Below, piece by piece: positions 1 through 9,800 of a stretch of DNA of 41,342 nt. Origin of the DNA: an uncultured Bacillota bacterium. Lineage in GTDB: Bacteria > Bacillota_I > Bacilli_A > RF39 > UBA660. Position numbers and translations under genes: made by a program. Position 1 is the first letter of the stretch; the number at the start of each line of letters is the position of its first letter. The notes beneath the pieces are model-generated. The model was not told the origin of the DNA. It was given only the letters and a program-made list of their open reading frames with translations, and ran no database searches. The DNA lies in assembly GCA_946622285.1 (NCBI GenBank), contig CAMOPK010000001.1, forward strand, positions 1-41,342, written 5' to 3'.

Positions 1-1889
<1,889 letters not shown>

Positions 1890-1895
1890 AAGTCA

Positions 1896-2882
1896 CTATC
1901 TTTCTATATTTTTCTTTATATAATCAAGTAGTGTTACTACTCGTTCATATTCCATTCGCTTTGGTCCAATTAAAGCAATTGTACCTTCTTCGCCATTAAC
2001 AGAATACTTCGTCTTAATGATTGTAACGTCATCATCAAATTCATTCTCGCTACCAATATATATATTAATTCCAGAATCATCTTCGCGAATGCTGTTTATT
2101 TTTGTTTTATCATCAAATTTACCAATGATTTCACGGATTTTATCAGCATTGTCAAATTCTGGCTGCATCAATATATTACTTGTACCACTTACATGAACTT
2201 CAGATTTGCTAAAATCACTGAAGGCATTATAAAAAGCATTATATAATACATCATGTTGTGCTATGCACTCATTTATAACTGGTTTTACTTCGTACTCCAA
2301 CTTGGCACTTACTTCATCAATCGGAGTTCCAACAACCATCTTGTTTATAATTTCAACCGTCTTTTGAATCTCTTTCATATCAACGCTATCGCTCATGATA
2401 ACATCTCTATGTTCAACATGACCTTTGTCCGTTACAACAAGTGCAATTAAATGTGTATCCGTTACAGGAACAACCTCTACTTTACTCACTTTATTGTTGC
2501 TTGATTGTTTACCTAAAACAATACTTGTATAACTAGTTAATTCTGAAATAATTTCCATACTTCTTTCAATAGCATCACTTAATACTAACGAATTATTTTT
2601 AAATATTGTTTGTAGTTTTAACATTTCTTCACCATTTAATTCTTTTGGTTTCATAATGTTATCAACATAATAACGATATCCTTTTTCACTAGGTACTCTA
2701 CCAGAAGATGTATGCATCTTTTCAAGTAAACCTAAGTTTTCAAGTTCGCCCATTTCATTACGAACTGTTGCTGATGAACAATTAAGTTCATCACATATAG
2801 CCTTAGAACCAACCGGTCTTGCAGTTTTTATGTAATCTTCAACAATTATTTTTAAAAGTTTTTCTTGTCTTCCGTTTAACAC
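1896..2882 (-). CDS. hrcA: Heat-inducible transcription repressor HrcA
   Basis: Repressor of class I heat-shock genes that binds CIRCE operators and is stabilised by GroEL. It begins at the GTG at 2880-2882, which sits five bases after a strong AGAGGTG ribosome site (2888-2894) and gives VLNGRQEKLLKIIVEDYI, the usual HrcA N-terminus, and 328 residues. An upstream in-frame TTG at 2913-2915 falls inside the CIRCE element and would place the operator in the coding sequence, so it is rejected. Residues ~1-75 form the winged helix (SSATVRNEM, then HTSSGRVPSEKGYRYYVD); the rest is the GAF-like and dimerisation domain. As first gene of hrcA-grpE-dnaK it represses its own operon. Confidence 0.97.
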   Translation of the reverse strand: MLNGRQEKLLKIIVEDYIKTARPVGSKAICDELNCSSATVRNEMGELENLGLLEKMHTSSGRVPSEKGYRYYVDNIMKPKELNGEEMLKLQTIFKNNSLVLSDAIERSMEIISELTSYTSIVLGKQSSNNKVSKVEVVPVTDTHLIALVVTDKGHVEHRDVIMSDSVDMKEIQKTVEIINKMVVGTPIDEVSAKLEYEVKPVINECIAQHDVLYNAFYNAFSDFSKSEVHVSGTSNILMQPEFDNADKIREIIGKFDDKTKINSIREDDSGINIYIGSENEFDDDVTIIKTKYSVNGEEGTIALIGPKRMEYERVVTLLDYIKKNIER

Positions 2883-2895
2883 ATTTTCACCTCTT

Positions 2896-2922
2896 TTAGC
2901 ACTCTTGATTTCCAAATGCTAA
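2896..2922 (-). promoter_or_regulatory. CIRCE operator 1 (leader copy)
   Basis: Inverted repeat TTAGCACTC-N9-AAATGCTAA. The left arm is the perfect CIRCE consensus and the right arm matches GAGTGCTAA at 7 of 9 bases. It lies just downstream of the -10 box and directly ahead of the hrcA ribosome site, so it covers the transcript start and 5' leader. Confidence 0.92.
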
Positions 2923-2926
2923 ATTC

Positions 2927-2955
2927 ATTATACTATCCAATTTTAGCATTGTCAA
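2927..2955 (-). promoter_or_regulatory. Consensus sigma-A promoter of hrcA-grpE-dnaK
   Basis: On the minus strand, TTGACA (2950-2955), a 17-base spacer, then TATAAT (2927-2932): a perfect vegetative promoter sandwiched between two CIRCE operators. A strong core promoter held down by a repressor fits heat-shock derepression. Confidence 0.95.
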
Positions 2956-2969
2956 TAGTTGAGTGCTAA
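2943..2969 (-). promoter_or_regulatory. CIRCE operator 2 (overlaps -35)
   Basis: Inverted repeat TTAGCATTG-N9-GAGTGCTAA. Here the right arm is perfect and the left arm is degenerate (7 of 9). It overlaps the -35 box of the hrcA promoter, so HrcA binding should block RNA polymerase directly. Confidence 0.92.
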
Positions 2970-2980
2970 TAAATGTGCAT

Positions 2981-3008
2981 AAAAAAAAATAGCAACACAT
3001 TTGCTACC
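2981..3008 (-). terminator. Rho-independent terminator of the 51-residue ORF
   Basis: Stem TAGCAA/TTGCTA (2990-2995 with 3001-3006), loop of five, then a nine-base run that is T on the minus strand (2981-2989). It ends the small gene upstream of the hrcA promoter. Confidence 0.85.
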
Positions 3009-3020
3009 TTTTAATATCTA

Positions 3021-3176
3021 TTATTGAAATAAATCAACGCCGTTAAATCCGACAAAGAATCCTAAAAATGCTATTCCGAGTAAAACAAAAGCAAATGCAG
3101 CTCCCATTATTAAAGCTCGTTTTTCGTAATATTCTTTTATTTCCTCTAAACTCATTTTTTCCATTTTCTTTGCCAT
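3021..3176 (-). CDS. Small single-span membrane protein, 51 residues, unknown
   Basis: Unrecognised short gene. ATG at 3174-3176 is preceded by GGTGATAAT, the ribosome site used throughout this window. A TTGAAA-17-TAATAT promoter lies upstream and a clear terminator 15 bases downstream, so it is a complete one-gene transcription unit. The protein begins with a charged Lys/Glu helix (MAKKMEKMSLEEIKEYYEKR) and continues as a Gly/Ala/Phe-rich hydrophobic span (residues ~22-44), ending GVDLFQ. This suggests a cytosolic N-terminus and one membrane helix. No function can be assigned. Confidence 0.75.
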   Translation of the reverse strand: MAKKMEKMSLEEIKEYYEKRALIMGAAFAFVLLGIAFLGFFVGFNGVDLFQ

Positions 3177-3191
3177 ATTATCACCATAATT

Positions 3192-3220
3192 ATATTATCA
3201 TAATAATTGAGGTTTTTCAA
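3192..3220 (-). promoter_or_regulatory. Promoter of the 51-residue ORF
   Basis: Minus-strand TTGAAA (3215-3220), 17-base spacer, TAATAT (3192-3197). The predicted start gives a very short leader beginning near the GGTGAT ribosome site. Confidence 0.65.
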
Positions 3221-3223
3221 GTA

Positions 3224-3252
3224 TTGTTAAATAGAGTCTTATTTGTTAGAAT
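3224..3252 (+). promoter_or_regulatory. Promoter of ispE
   Basis: TTGTTA (3224-3229), 17-base spacer, TAGAAT (3247-3252) with a TGT extension. Its -35 lies three bases from the -35 of the divergent small ORF. Confidence 0.65.
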
Positions 3253-3270
3253 AATGATTGGTGATTAATT

Positions 3271-4110
3271 ATGGATGAAGTTTGGGTTATGTGTCCTGCT
3301 AAAATCAACTTGTTTTTAAATATAATTGGTAGCGAAAATGATATGCATTTATTAAAAATGCTTAATCAAACAGTTGATCTATATGATTATTTAAATATTA
3401 AACCTAATCCAACTGGAGCTTTAACATTTCAATGTACAAATGCTGATATTCCACTTGATGATACAAATTCCTGTTTGGCCGCTGCGACATTGATGCTTGC
3501 ATATTATAACATTAACTGTGGTCTTGATATAACCCTTACAAAAAATATTCCTGTTGGTGCCGGACTTGGTGGTGAAAGTACAGATGCTGCCGGAGTCATT
3601 CTGGGAATTAAGGAATTGTTTAATTTAAAGATTGATCGAAAAGAACTTATTACAATTGGAAAACAAATTGGAGCTGACGTTCCTTTTTGTCTAATTGGCG
3701 GTCCTTGCCTTGTACAAGGAATTGGGGATCATATAACAAAACTAAAAATGCGTAATTACCATTATTTAATAATTCACCCAAGTTTTAGTATTTCTACTGC
3801 TAAAGCATTTCAAGCTTTTGATGAAACATGTTCTAATTATAAAGAACTTAATGGATTTATCTTAGGACACAATGACTTTGAAATAATTTCTCCTAAAGAA
3901 ATACAAAGTATAAAAGATTATTTTGCTGATACAGGTGCTTTCTTCACTAATATGACAGGTACTGGATCAAGTGTTATTGGGGCTTACACCAATGCAAAAA
4001 AAAGATTACGAGCTTTAAGAGGACTTAAAAACTATTTTCAAGGATATCAAGGTTATGTTGTAGAACCATGTGATGGTGTTCAAGTTATAAAAAAATCGCG
4101 ACTAAATTAG
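3271..4110 (+). CDS. ispE: 4-diphosphocytidyl-2-C-methyl-D-erythritol kinase IspE
   Basis: GHMP-superfamily kinase that phosphorylates CDP-methylerythritol in the MEP isoprenoid pathway. The 279 residues match family length. The N-terminal PAKINLFLNI contains the catalytic Lys (K11), residues 94-108 are the ATP loop PVGAGLGGESTDAAG, and GADVPF (D136) carries the usual catalytic Asp. Two motifs drift: the family's DGYHEL substrate segment reads NDMHLLK here, and the C-terminal GSGPT loop reads GTGSSV. It starts at ATG after GGTGATTAATT. It is one of only four plus-strand genes and converges on the HD gene, which interrupts the usual lepA-hemW-hrcA neighbourhood. The GHMP fold is certain; the exact substrate is somewhat less so. 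Confidence 0.88.
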   Translation: MDEVWVMCPAKINLFLNIIGSENDMHLLKMLNQTVDLYDYLNIKPNPTGALTFQCTNADIPLDDTNSCLAAATLMLAYYNINCGLDITLTKNIPVGAGLGGESTDAAGVILGIKELFNLKIDRKELITIGKQIGADVPFCLIGGPCLVQGIGDHITKLKMRNYHYLIIHPSFSISTAKAFQAFDETCSNYKELNGFILGHNDFEIISPKEIQSIKDYFADTGAFFTNMTGTGSSVIGAYTNAKKRLRALRGLKNYFQGYQGYVVEPCDGVQVIKKSRLN

Positions 4111-4120
4111 TCGCGTTTTA
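4090..4120. terminator. Bidirectional terminator between ispE and the HD gene
   Basis: Perfect 8-bp stem CGCGACTA/TAGTCGCG (4097-4104 with 4108-4115), 3-base loop, A-run to the left and T-run to the right. The ispE stop TAG (4108-4110) and the opposing TAA (4107-4109) both lie inside the hairpin, and the two genes overlap by four bases. Confidence 0.93.
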
Positions 4121-4688
4121 TTTCGTTTCCATCAAATTTTATATCCAATACTTTCTTACTTGAAAGCATATCAGCTAAATGAACAAGTTTTTGGGCTTTA
4201 CTTGTTGGTAATGCTAATTCAATGTCACTATAATTACTTTTGTTCCATTCACCCATATGACTTTCAACAGCAGTTGCAACATATTCAATTTCTTCATCAG
4301 TTAATTCCATTTTATCTTTAGCTGCACGAATGCATGTTGCACATATAAGTGGATGCTCATGTTTTGTATGTTGTTCTTCAACTACACCATGCTTAAATCC
4401 ATCATGAACTAAAATAGCAAATCGAAGTAAATCCTTTTCATCAGATGTAAAATCATCCCCAAATGTTTTAGTTGAAATGATTTCATTTAAAATATAAGTT
4501 GCTGCTTTAGAGTGTCTTAAAAGTCCACCTTCACCAGCAGCAAAGTCTGGATGATACTTTCCTGTTGATGATGCAGCGATATTAAAAAAATAGTCAGGTA
4601 GCATATTAACAAACACTTCTGCACTTTTTTTAATACGACTACTTTTTATATAATTTAGTTCTGTTTTTAATAATTCTACTTTATTCAT
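4107..4688 (-). CDS. HD-domain phosphohydrolase
   Basis: Putative metal-dependent phosphohydrolase of 193 residues; the substrate (nucleotide or phosphodiester) is unknown. HD-superfamily metal ligands are visible in order: H59 (LLRHSKA), the paired H95-D96 (LVHDGFKHG), H112 (HEHPL), H144 (ESHMGEW) and D173 (HLADMLSS). Its ATG lies inside the end of hemW, sharing eight bases, with AGGAGG 12 bases upstream, so translation is coupled to hemW. It closes the lepA/DUF/hemW/HD operon and ends in the bidirectional terminator. Confidence 0.85.
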   Translation of the reverse strand: MNKVELLKTELNYIKSSRIKKSAEVFVNMLPDYFFNIAASSTGKYHPDFAAGEGGLLRHSKAATYILNEIISTKTFGDDFTSDEKDLLRFAILVHDGFKHGVVEEQHTKHEHPLICATCIRAAKDKMELTDEEIEYVATAVESHMGEWNKSNYSDIELALPTSKAQKLVHLADMLSSKKVLDIKFDGNEIKRD

Positions 4689-5958
4689 AATCTAATAATT
4701 CCTCCAATATTTCATTTTGAACATATATCTTATTATAAGGTATTTTTAGATAGTTTTCATCAACAATTAAATTGCCTTTTTTTACTAATTCTTTAATTAT
4801 TTCATTTTCAAGTAAACTTCTATTATATTTGCTGTTAAAATTTAAAATATTTATACCATTTATTTTACGCATTCCAAGAATAAGTTCATAAACCATTTTA
4901 TCTTTTAAAGTTAATTCTTCTTTAACACCGTCAAATTCATTAGCTAAATATTTATCCATAGATAATGTATTAGTATATCTTATATTATCAATATATCCAC
5001 TAGCAGATAACCCAAAACCATAGTATTCTTCGTTATTCCAATATGTTAAATTGTGTTTTGATTCATAACCAGGAATACTAAAATTACTTACTTCATAATG
5101 ATTATATCCATGTTTTTTCATTTCTAAACATATTAGATTATACATTTCACAATCTAATTCTTCTTTGATATTTTTAACTTTGTTAATATATAACATTGTA
5201 TGCGGTTCTATCATTAAAGAATATGTTGAAATGTGTTTAACATTAAGTGAAAAGAATAAATTTAGATCTTTTTTTAGGTCTTCAATTGTTGTTCCTGGAA
5301 ATGCATATATTAAATCAATATTAATATTATCAATTTCATATTTTTTTAACAATTCGATTTTTTCTAAAACTTCATTATAGTCATGACTACGATTCATCTT
5401 TTTAAGTGTTTTTTTATTAAATGTTTGAATACCAATACTTACTCTATTAATTTTATTTTCTTTAAATATCTTGACTTTTTCTTCTACTATATCATCGATA
5501 TTACATTCTATTGTGAACTCATAATCTTTTTTTAAATTTATTTTACTTGTTATTTTGAATAATTTTTTTAATTCTTCAGGCTTTAAGATACTAGGTGTTC
5601 CACCACCTATATAAACTGTTTCAATTTCTTCCCCATTATATCTTTGATTAAACTCTTTTGAAAGGGAATCAAAATACTTTTTTGAATATTTTTGAAAATA
5701 ATACATTTTAGAAAAATCGCAGTAAGTGCATAGACTTTTACAAAATGGGATATGAATATAAATAGCTTTTGCTTCTGCATAATTTAGTTTTTCTAAATAT
5801 TCATTAGGTTCTATTCCGATAAGTGGCAATAAAATAGAGTTCTCTTTAATATATTTAATACTCTTTTTTATTGTATTTGTCTTAGCCTTTTTTGGATCAT
5901 CTAATATTGGAGCAATAATATCTAAATTTTTTTTTAATTTATCTAATTCTTCTTGCAT
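4681..5958 (-). CDS. hemW: HemW-type radical SAM protein (coproporphyrinogen oxidase-like)
   Basis: Radical SAM protein of the HemN/HemW family; HemW members act as heme chaperones rather than as the oxidase. The cluster motif is C73-x3-C77-x2-C80 followed by DF, the HemW pattern that lacks HemN's extra Cys. YIGGGTPSIL and the C-terminal NLTYWNNEEYYGFGLSASGY also fit HemW. At 425 residues it is longer than usual because about 65 helical, charged residues precede the normal IYIHIPFCK start. ATG at 5956-5958 follows GAAGAGAT and lies two bases after the upstream gene. Family is certain; the extension is unexplained. Confidence 0.93.
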   Translation of the reverse strand: MQEELDKLKKNLDIIAPILDDPKKAKTNTIKKSIKYIKENSILLPLIGIEPNEYLEKLNYAEAKAIYIHIPFCKSLCTYCDFSKMYYFQKYSKKYFDSLSKEFNQRYNGEEIETVYIGGGTPSILKPEELKKLFKITSKINLKKDYEFTIECNIDDIVEEKVKIFKENKINRVSIGIQTFNKKTLKKMNRSHDYNEVLEKIELLKKYEIDNINIDLIYAFPGTTIEDLKKDLNLFFSLNVKHISTYSLMIEPHTMLYINKVKNIKEELDCEMYNLICLEMKKHGYNHYEVSNFSIPGYESKHNLTYWNNEEYYGFGLSASGYIDNIRYTNTLSMDKYLANEFDGVKEELTLKDKMVYELILGMRKINGINILNFNSKYNRSLLENEIIKELVKKGNLIVDENYLKIPYNKIYVQNEILEELLDYE

Positions 5959-5960
5959 AA

Positions 5961-6431
5961 TTATCTCTTCTTTGTATGAGTTTCAAATGTATCTTTTTTA
6001 CCTCGTTGAAAATAATCAATTAATTGTTTATAAAATGGCCCTTTTCTTTCAAATAATACCATTTCTTCTTCAGTTAAAGGGAATCCTGCAAGAAACTTTT
6101 TTAGTCTCATTTCATTAAGCTTTAAAGCATAACTTATGATTTCTTCACGTGTCATAATACTTAAAACATGAAGTTCTGTTGCTGCTATACTTGTTGTTTC
6201 GTTATATTCATCAAAAAACTCTCTTGTTTCTCCTGAACCTTCAACGATAGCAATATCGATTTGTTCTTTAAAACCATCATAGAATCTTAATGTATCTTCT
6301 AAATCTGGGCAAAAGTAAAATCCACTTTTTTCATATTGAACACTATCTGTCTTATAGGTGTGGCCAACTTCGTGCTGTTCACCAAATTGATTAATTAAGC
6401 CTTTTTTATATGCTTTATAGCCCTTAATCAT
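5961..6431 (-). CDS. Hypothetical protein, possibly DUF7666-like
   Basis: Unrecognised function, 156 residues. The start is set at ATG 6429-6431 because GGAGG lies nine bases before it; the ATG nine bases further upstream abuts that ribosome site and cannot use it. The chosen start overlaps the lepA stop by eight bases. The N-terminal pattern [37 protein letters not shown] resembles small phage-associated proteins grouped as DUF7666; that link is from memory and tentative. The C-terminus (residues ~105-156) is charged and helical. It sits in the lepA-hemW operon, where most Firmicutes have no gene. Confidence 0.72.
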   Translation of the reverse strand: MIKGYKAYKKGLINQFGEQHEVGHTYKTDSVQYEKSGFYFCPDLEDTLRFYDGFKEQIDIAIVEGSGETREFFDEYNETTSIAATELHVLSIMTREEIISYALKLNEMRLKKFLAGFPLTEEEMVLFERKGPFYKQLIDYFQRGKKDTFETHTKKR

Positions 6432-8211
6432 TGATGTCATCCTCCATATTTAAAACTGCTAAGAATGCTTCTTGTGGTAATTCTACACTACCAATTTGTT
6501 TCATTTTCTTTTTACCTTCTTTTTGCTTTTCTAGAAGTTTTTTCTTTCTTGAAACATCGCCACCATAACATTTAGCAAGGACATTCTTTCTAACAGCTTT
6601 AATATCAGCACGAGCAATTATTTTACTTCCAATACTTGCTTGAATCGGAACTTCAAATTGTTGTCTTGGAATAATTTTTCTTAGTGATTCAACTAATGCT
6701 TTACCGCGATTATAAGCAAAATCTTTATGGACAATAATACTTAAAGCGTCAACAATTTCACCATTAAGTAATATATCCATTTTTACTAAATTACTTGATT
6801 TATAACCAATTAGTTCATAGTCGAATGAAGCATATCCTTTAGTACTTGATTTTAATTTATCAAAGAAATCATACACTATTTCTGACAAAGGTATTTCATA
6901 GTGAATATTTACTCTTGTTTGATCTAAATATTCCATATTTACATAAGTTCCTCTTTTATTCTGACATATTTCCATAATTGGACCAATATATGTACTTGGA
7001 GTAAATATATTTGTTCTTATATATGGTTCTTTTATATCAAGAATTAATCCTCTATCAGGAAGTTTAATTGGACTATCAACATTAATAACTGTTTTATCAG
7101 TTAATGTTACTTCATAAATAACAGATGGACTTGTTGCTATTAAATCAATATTAAATTCTCTTCTAATTCTTTCTTCAATAATATCCATATGAAGTAAGCC
7201 TAAAAATCCACATCTAAAACCGAATCCTAATGCTTTAGATGTTTCTGGTTCATACTCTAATGCAGCATCACATAATTTAAGTTTATCAAGTGCATCTCTT
7301 AAATCATTATATTTTGATGTTTCTAAAGGATATAGTCCACAGAATACCATTGGTTTCATTGGTTTATATCCTTTAAGTGGTTCAACATCTTCACCATCTA
7401 AAGTGATTGTATCTCCAACTTTAACATCTTTTATACTTTTAATCGCAGCTGAAATAAAACCTACTTCACCGGCATATAATTCATTTATGGCTTTTTCTTT
7501 AGGTGTATGAACACCCATTTCAACAACATCATATGTTGCACCAGTTGCTAGCATTTTTATTTTATCCCCGACTTTTAATTTGCCGGATACAATTCTAACT
7601 AAGGCAACAACTCCTTTATATGAGTCATAATAGCTATCAAATATTAAAGCGCGAAGTTTTTCTTCTTTATTAACTTTTGGAGCAGGAATTCTTTCAATAA
7701 CTGCATCTACAAGTTTATCAATTCCGATTCCATTTTTAGCACTTACCAAAATAATTTCATCACGATTAAAACCAATACCTTCAAGTTCAGCAGTTACCTT
7801 TTCAATATCGGCATTTGGTAAATCTATTTTATTAATAACAGGTATTATTGTTAAATCATTTTCTAATGCTAAATATAAATTAGCAAGTGTTTGAGCTTCT
7901 ATTCCTTGAGCAGCATCCACAACTAAAATAGCTCCTTCACAAGCAGCTAAACTACGAGAAACTTCATATGTAAAATCAACATGACCTGGAGTATCAATTA
8001 AATGAAGTAAATATCCTTTATATTCAAGTCTTACAGCATTTAATTTAATTGTTATTCCACGTTCTCTTTCAAGATCCATATTATCCAATATTTGATCTTG
8101 CATTTGCCTTTTATCTAAAGCTCCAGTTAATTCTAAAATACGGTCAGCTATTGTACTTTTTCCGTGATCAATATGAGCTATAATTGAAAAATTACGAATG
8201 TTTTCATTCAT
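6424..8211 (-). CDS. lepA: Elongation factor 4 (LepA) GTPase
   Basis: Ribosome-bound translational GTPase that back-translocates or remodels stalled ribosomes. It has 595 residues, the normal length. The G1 loop AHIDHGKST (residues 12-20), [14 protein letters not shown] and SAKNG motifs are all present, and the C-terminal domain ends ...[16 protein letters not shown] as in EF4. ATG 8209-8211 follows AGGTGAT by four bases; an in-frame GTG three codons upstream is part of that ribosome site and is rejected. It is first gene of the lepA/DUF/hemW/HD operon, with an extended -10 promoter. Confidence 0.98.
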   Translation of the reverse strand: MNENIRNFSIIAHIDHGKSTIADRILELTGALDKRQMQDQILDNMDLERERGITIKLNAVRLEYKGYLLHLIDTPGHVDFTYEVSRSLAACEGAILVVDAAQGIEAQTLANLYLALENDLTIIPVINKIDLPNADIEKVTAELEGIGFNRDEIILVSAKNGIGIDKLVDAVIERIPAPKVNKEEKLRALIFDSYYDSYKGVVALVRIVSGKLKVGDKIKMLATGATYDVVEMGVHTPKEKAINELYAGEVGFISAAIKSIKDVKVGDTITLDGEDVEPLKGYKPMKPMVFCGLYPLETSKYNDLRDALDKLKLCDAALEYEPETSKALGFGFRCGFLGLLHMDIIEERIRREFNIDLIATSPSVIYEVTLTDKTVINVDSPIKLPDRGLILDIKEPYIRTNIFTPSTYIGPIMEICQNKRGTYVNMEYLDQTRVNIHYEIPLSEIVYDFFDKLKSSTKGYASFDYELIGYKSSNLVKMDILLNGEIVDALSIIVHKDFAYNRGKALVESLRKIIPRQQFEVPIQASIGSKIIARADIKAVRKNVLAKCYGGDVSRKKKLLEKQKEGKKKMKQIGSVELPQEAFLAVLNMEDDIND

Positions 8212-8228
8212 AAATATCACCTGGAGTT

Positions 8229-8237
8229 ATTATAACA
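8229..8237 (-). promoter_or_regulatory. Extended -10 promoter of lepA
   Basis: Minus-strand TGT-TATAAT (-10 at 8229-8234). The -35 position is T-rich sequence close to the pilin terminator, with no clear TTGACA at 17 bases. Confidence 0.65.
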
Positions 8238-8248
8238 AAAAAGAGGTC

Positions 8249-8273
8249 AAAAAAAAAGCCATATAAATGGCTT
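8249..8273 (-). terminator. Terminator of the pilin gene
   Basis: Stem AAGCCAT/ATGGCTT (8256-8262 with 8267-8273), 4-base loop, then nine T on the minus strand (8249-8257). It lies immediately after the pilin stop codon. Confidence 0.9.
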
Positions 8274-8280
8274 ATTTTTA

Positions 8281-8739
8281 TTAATCTTTATTAGTTGTAG
8301 TATTGTTACCATCAACTGTTACAACAATTCCCTTGAATTGTCCTTCAGTTGTACTGAAAGTAAATACTCCGTGTGTAATTGAACATTGATTGAAATCAAT
8401 AACTGTTGTTTCTGGTAGTTCTCCAGATATTTTCATGTCAGTTAATTGAGCTTTAGTGAAAGTAATTTTACAAGTTCCTGATTGACAAGTACCTACATCT
8501 CCACCACCATCAACTGTTCCATTAAATGTACCATAAGCATCTACACCTGATCCAATAGCTGTACAAGCATTAGCTATTTGTTGTTTCATTGTTGCAATTG
8601 ATGATTTTGCAGCATCAATTGGAGCTTGATTTAATTTTGGTACGATTACAGCCATTGTTACTGCAGCAACGATAGCTAAAATTACGATTACAGCTAAAAG
8701 TTCGATTAATGTAAACCCTTTCTTATTTAACTTTTTCAT
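8281..8739 (-). CDS. Type IV pilin-like protein with class III signal
   Basis: Secreted pseudopilin of 152 residues. The prepilin motif KKG|FTLIELLAV places cleavage between G8 and F9 with the conserved Glu at +5 (E13), followed by a hydrophobic helix (residues 9-30). The mature domain has four cysteines that could pair as disulfides (58, 84, 90 and about 118). ATG follows a strong GGAGGAA. It has its own promoter and terminator, and no prepilin peptidase, ATPase or ComG-like gene is in the window. It could be a ComGC-like competence pseudopilin or a structural pilin; the sequence does not decide. Confidence 0.88.
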   Translation of the reverse strand: MKKLNKKGFTLIELLAVIVILAIVAAVTMAVIVPKLNQAPIDAAKSSIATMKQQIANACTAIGSGVDAYGTFNGTVDGGGDVGTCQSGTCKITFTKAQLTDMKISGELPETTVIDFNQCSITHGVFTFSTTEGQFKGIVVTVDGNNTTTNKD

Positions 8740-8768
8740 TTATATTCCTCCTCTATTTTTACATTTAT

Positions 8769-8798
8769 AGTGTAACACAAAAAGAAGTTTTTAGTCAA
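8769..8798 (-). promoter_or_regulatory. Promoter of the pilin gene
   Basis: Minus-strand TTGACT (8793-8798), 18-base spacer, TACACT (8769-8774). Confidence 0.65.
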
Positions 8799-8820
8799 TA
8801 AATTGTCATCTCTTTACATA

Positions 8821-8845
8821 AAAAAAGGAGCTATTCTCCTTTTTT
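8821..8845 (-). terminator. Terminator of ackA-nrnA
   Basis: Stem AAGGAG/CTCCTT around 8825-8830 and 8836-8841, flanked by runs of A and T. The nrnA stop codon (TAG, 8831-8833) forms part of the loop. Confidence 0.85.
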
Positions 8846-9787
8846 ATAATTCATGCATAATTCATCTAATTCAGTTATAAGACCTTCTGTTTCAGTGAAA
8901 TCTTTAAATCTACAACCTGAGGCATAAATGTGCCCACCACCATTATGGTGAGCAGCTACTTCATTTATAATTGGCCCTCTTGATCTAATAGATGTTCTTA
9001 TATAATTATTGTTTTTATCTTCACTCATGAAAACCCATACTAATACTTCATCAACATAATTAAAATTATTAATCATGTTTCCAGGAGTTGCAGCATCAAC
9101 ATCAAATTCTTTTAATGTTTCATCATTTATTCTAATATATGCAAGTCCATTTTCTGTAACTGTCATATTGTTAGATATATAACCTTGAAATTTAAATTCT
9201 TTTAAAGGTCTCATATAAAGTTCATCATAGATTCCATCAACTGTTAATCCAGTTTTTTTCATCATTTTTGCAACTAATTCAAATGTTCTAGATGTCGTGT
9301 AATAGTATAAGAATCTATTAGTATCTGATACTATTCCAAGATATAGAGTTTTAGCAATTTCGATATTTAATTTTAATCTTGTTTTAAATAATAATTCAAG
9401 AATTAATTGACAAGTACTACTTGCCGAATCATCAATTTGTTCAATATCACAATAGCTATCTACTACTGGATGATGATCAATTTTGATTTTGTATTCAAAC
9501 TTTTCTGGATCAATTCCATCAACTCTTTTTTTATCTGGTACATCAAGAACAATTAATAGACTATTTTCATAAATATTTTCATCTATTTTATCTAAGTTAC
9601 CTAAAAATTTAAATTTTGTTGCTGGTGAACCAACTGCATATACTTTTTTATTTGGAAAAGTATTTAAAATACTATCTCTTAATGCAATTTGACTACACAA
9701 TGCATCTGGATCAGCTCCAACATGACGAGCAATTACAATTTTGTCATACTTTCTTATTTTATAATATATTCTTTTGTAAATGTTCAT
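8831..9787 (-). CDS. nrnA: Bifunctional oligoribonuclease/PAP phosphatase NrnA (DHH family)
   Basis: DHH/DHHA1 phosphoesterase that degrades short RNAs and pAp (3'-phosphoadenosine 5'-phosphate). It has 318 residues, as is typical. Metal-binding motifs are RHVGADPDAL (D26, D28), VLDVPD (D82), DHHP (D104-H105-H106), SDTNRF, and the C-terminal DHHA1 substrate loop GGGHIYASG. It begins at ATG 9785-9787 behind a weak GAG site, 13 bases after ackA, and is co-transcribed with it. Its coding sequence ends inside its terminator hairpin. Confidence 0.94.
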   Translation of the reverse strand: MNIYKRIYYKIRKYDKIVIARHVGADPDALCSQIALRDSILNTFPNKKVYAVGSPATKFKFLGNLDKIDENIYENSLLIVLDVPDKKRVDGIDPEKFEYKIKIDHHPVVDSYCDIEQIDDSASSTCQLILELLFKTRLKLNIEIAKTLYLGIVSDTNRFLYYYTTSRTFELVAKMMKKTGLTVDGIYDELYMRPLKEFKFQGYISNNMTVTENGLAYIRINDETLKEFDVDAATPGNMINNFNYVDEVLVWVFMSEDKNNNYIRTSIRSRGPIINEVAAHHNGGGHIYASGCRFKDFTETEGLITELDELCMNYKKGE

Positions 9788-9800
9788 AACTTACTCTTTT

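Noticed and set aside
2883-2915. Upstream TTG start for hrcA
   Set aside because: It lies in CIRCE operator 1 and has no ribosome site; the GTG at 2880-2882 has AGAGGTG at the right distance and gives the usual HrcA N-terminus.
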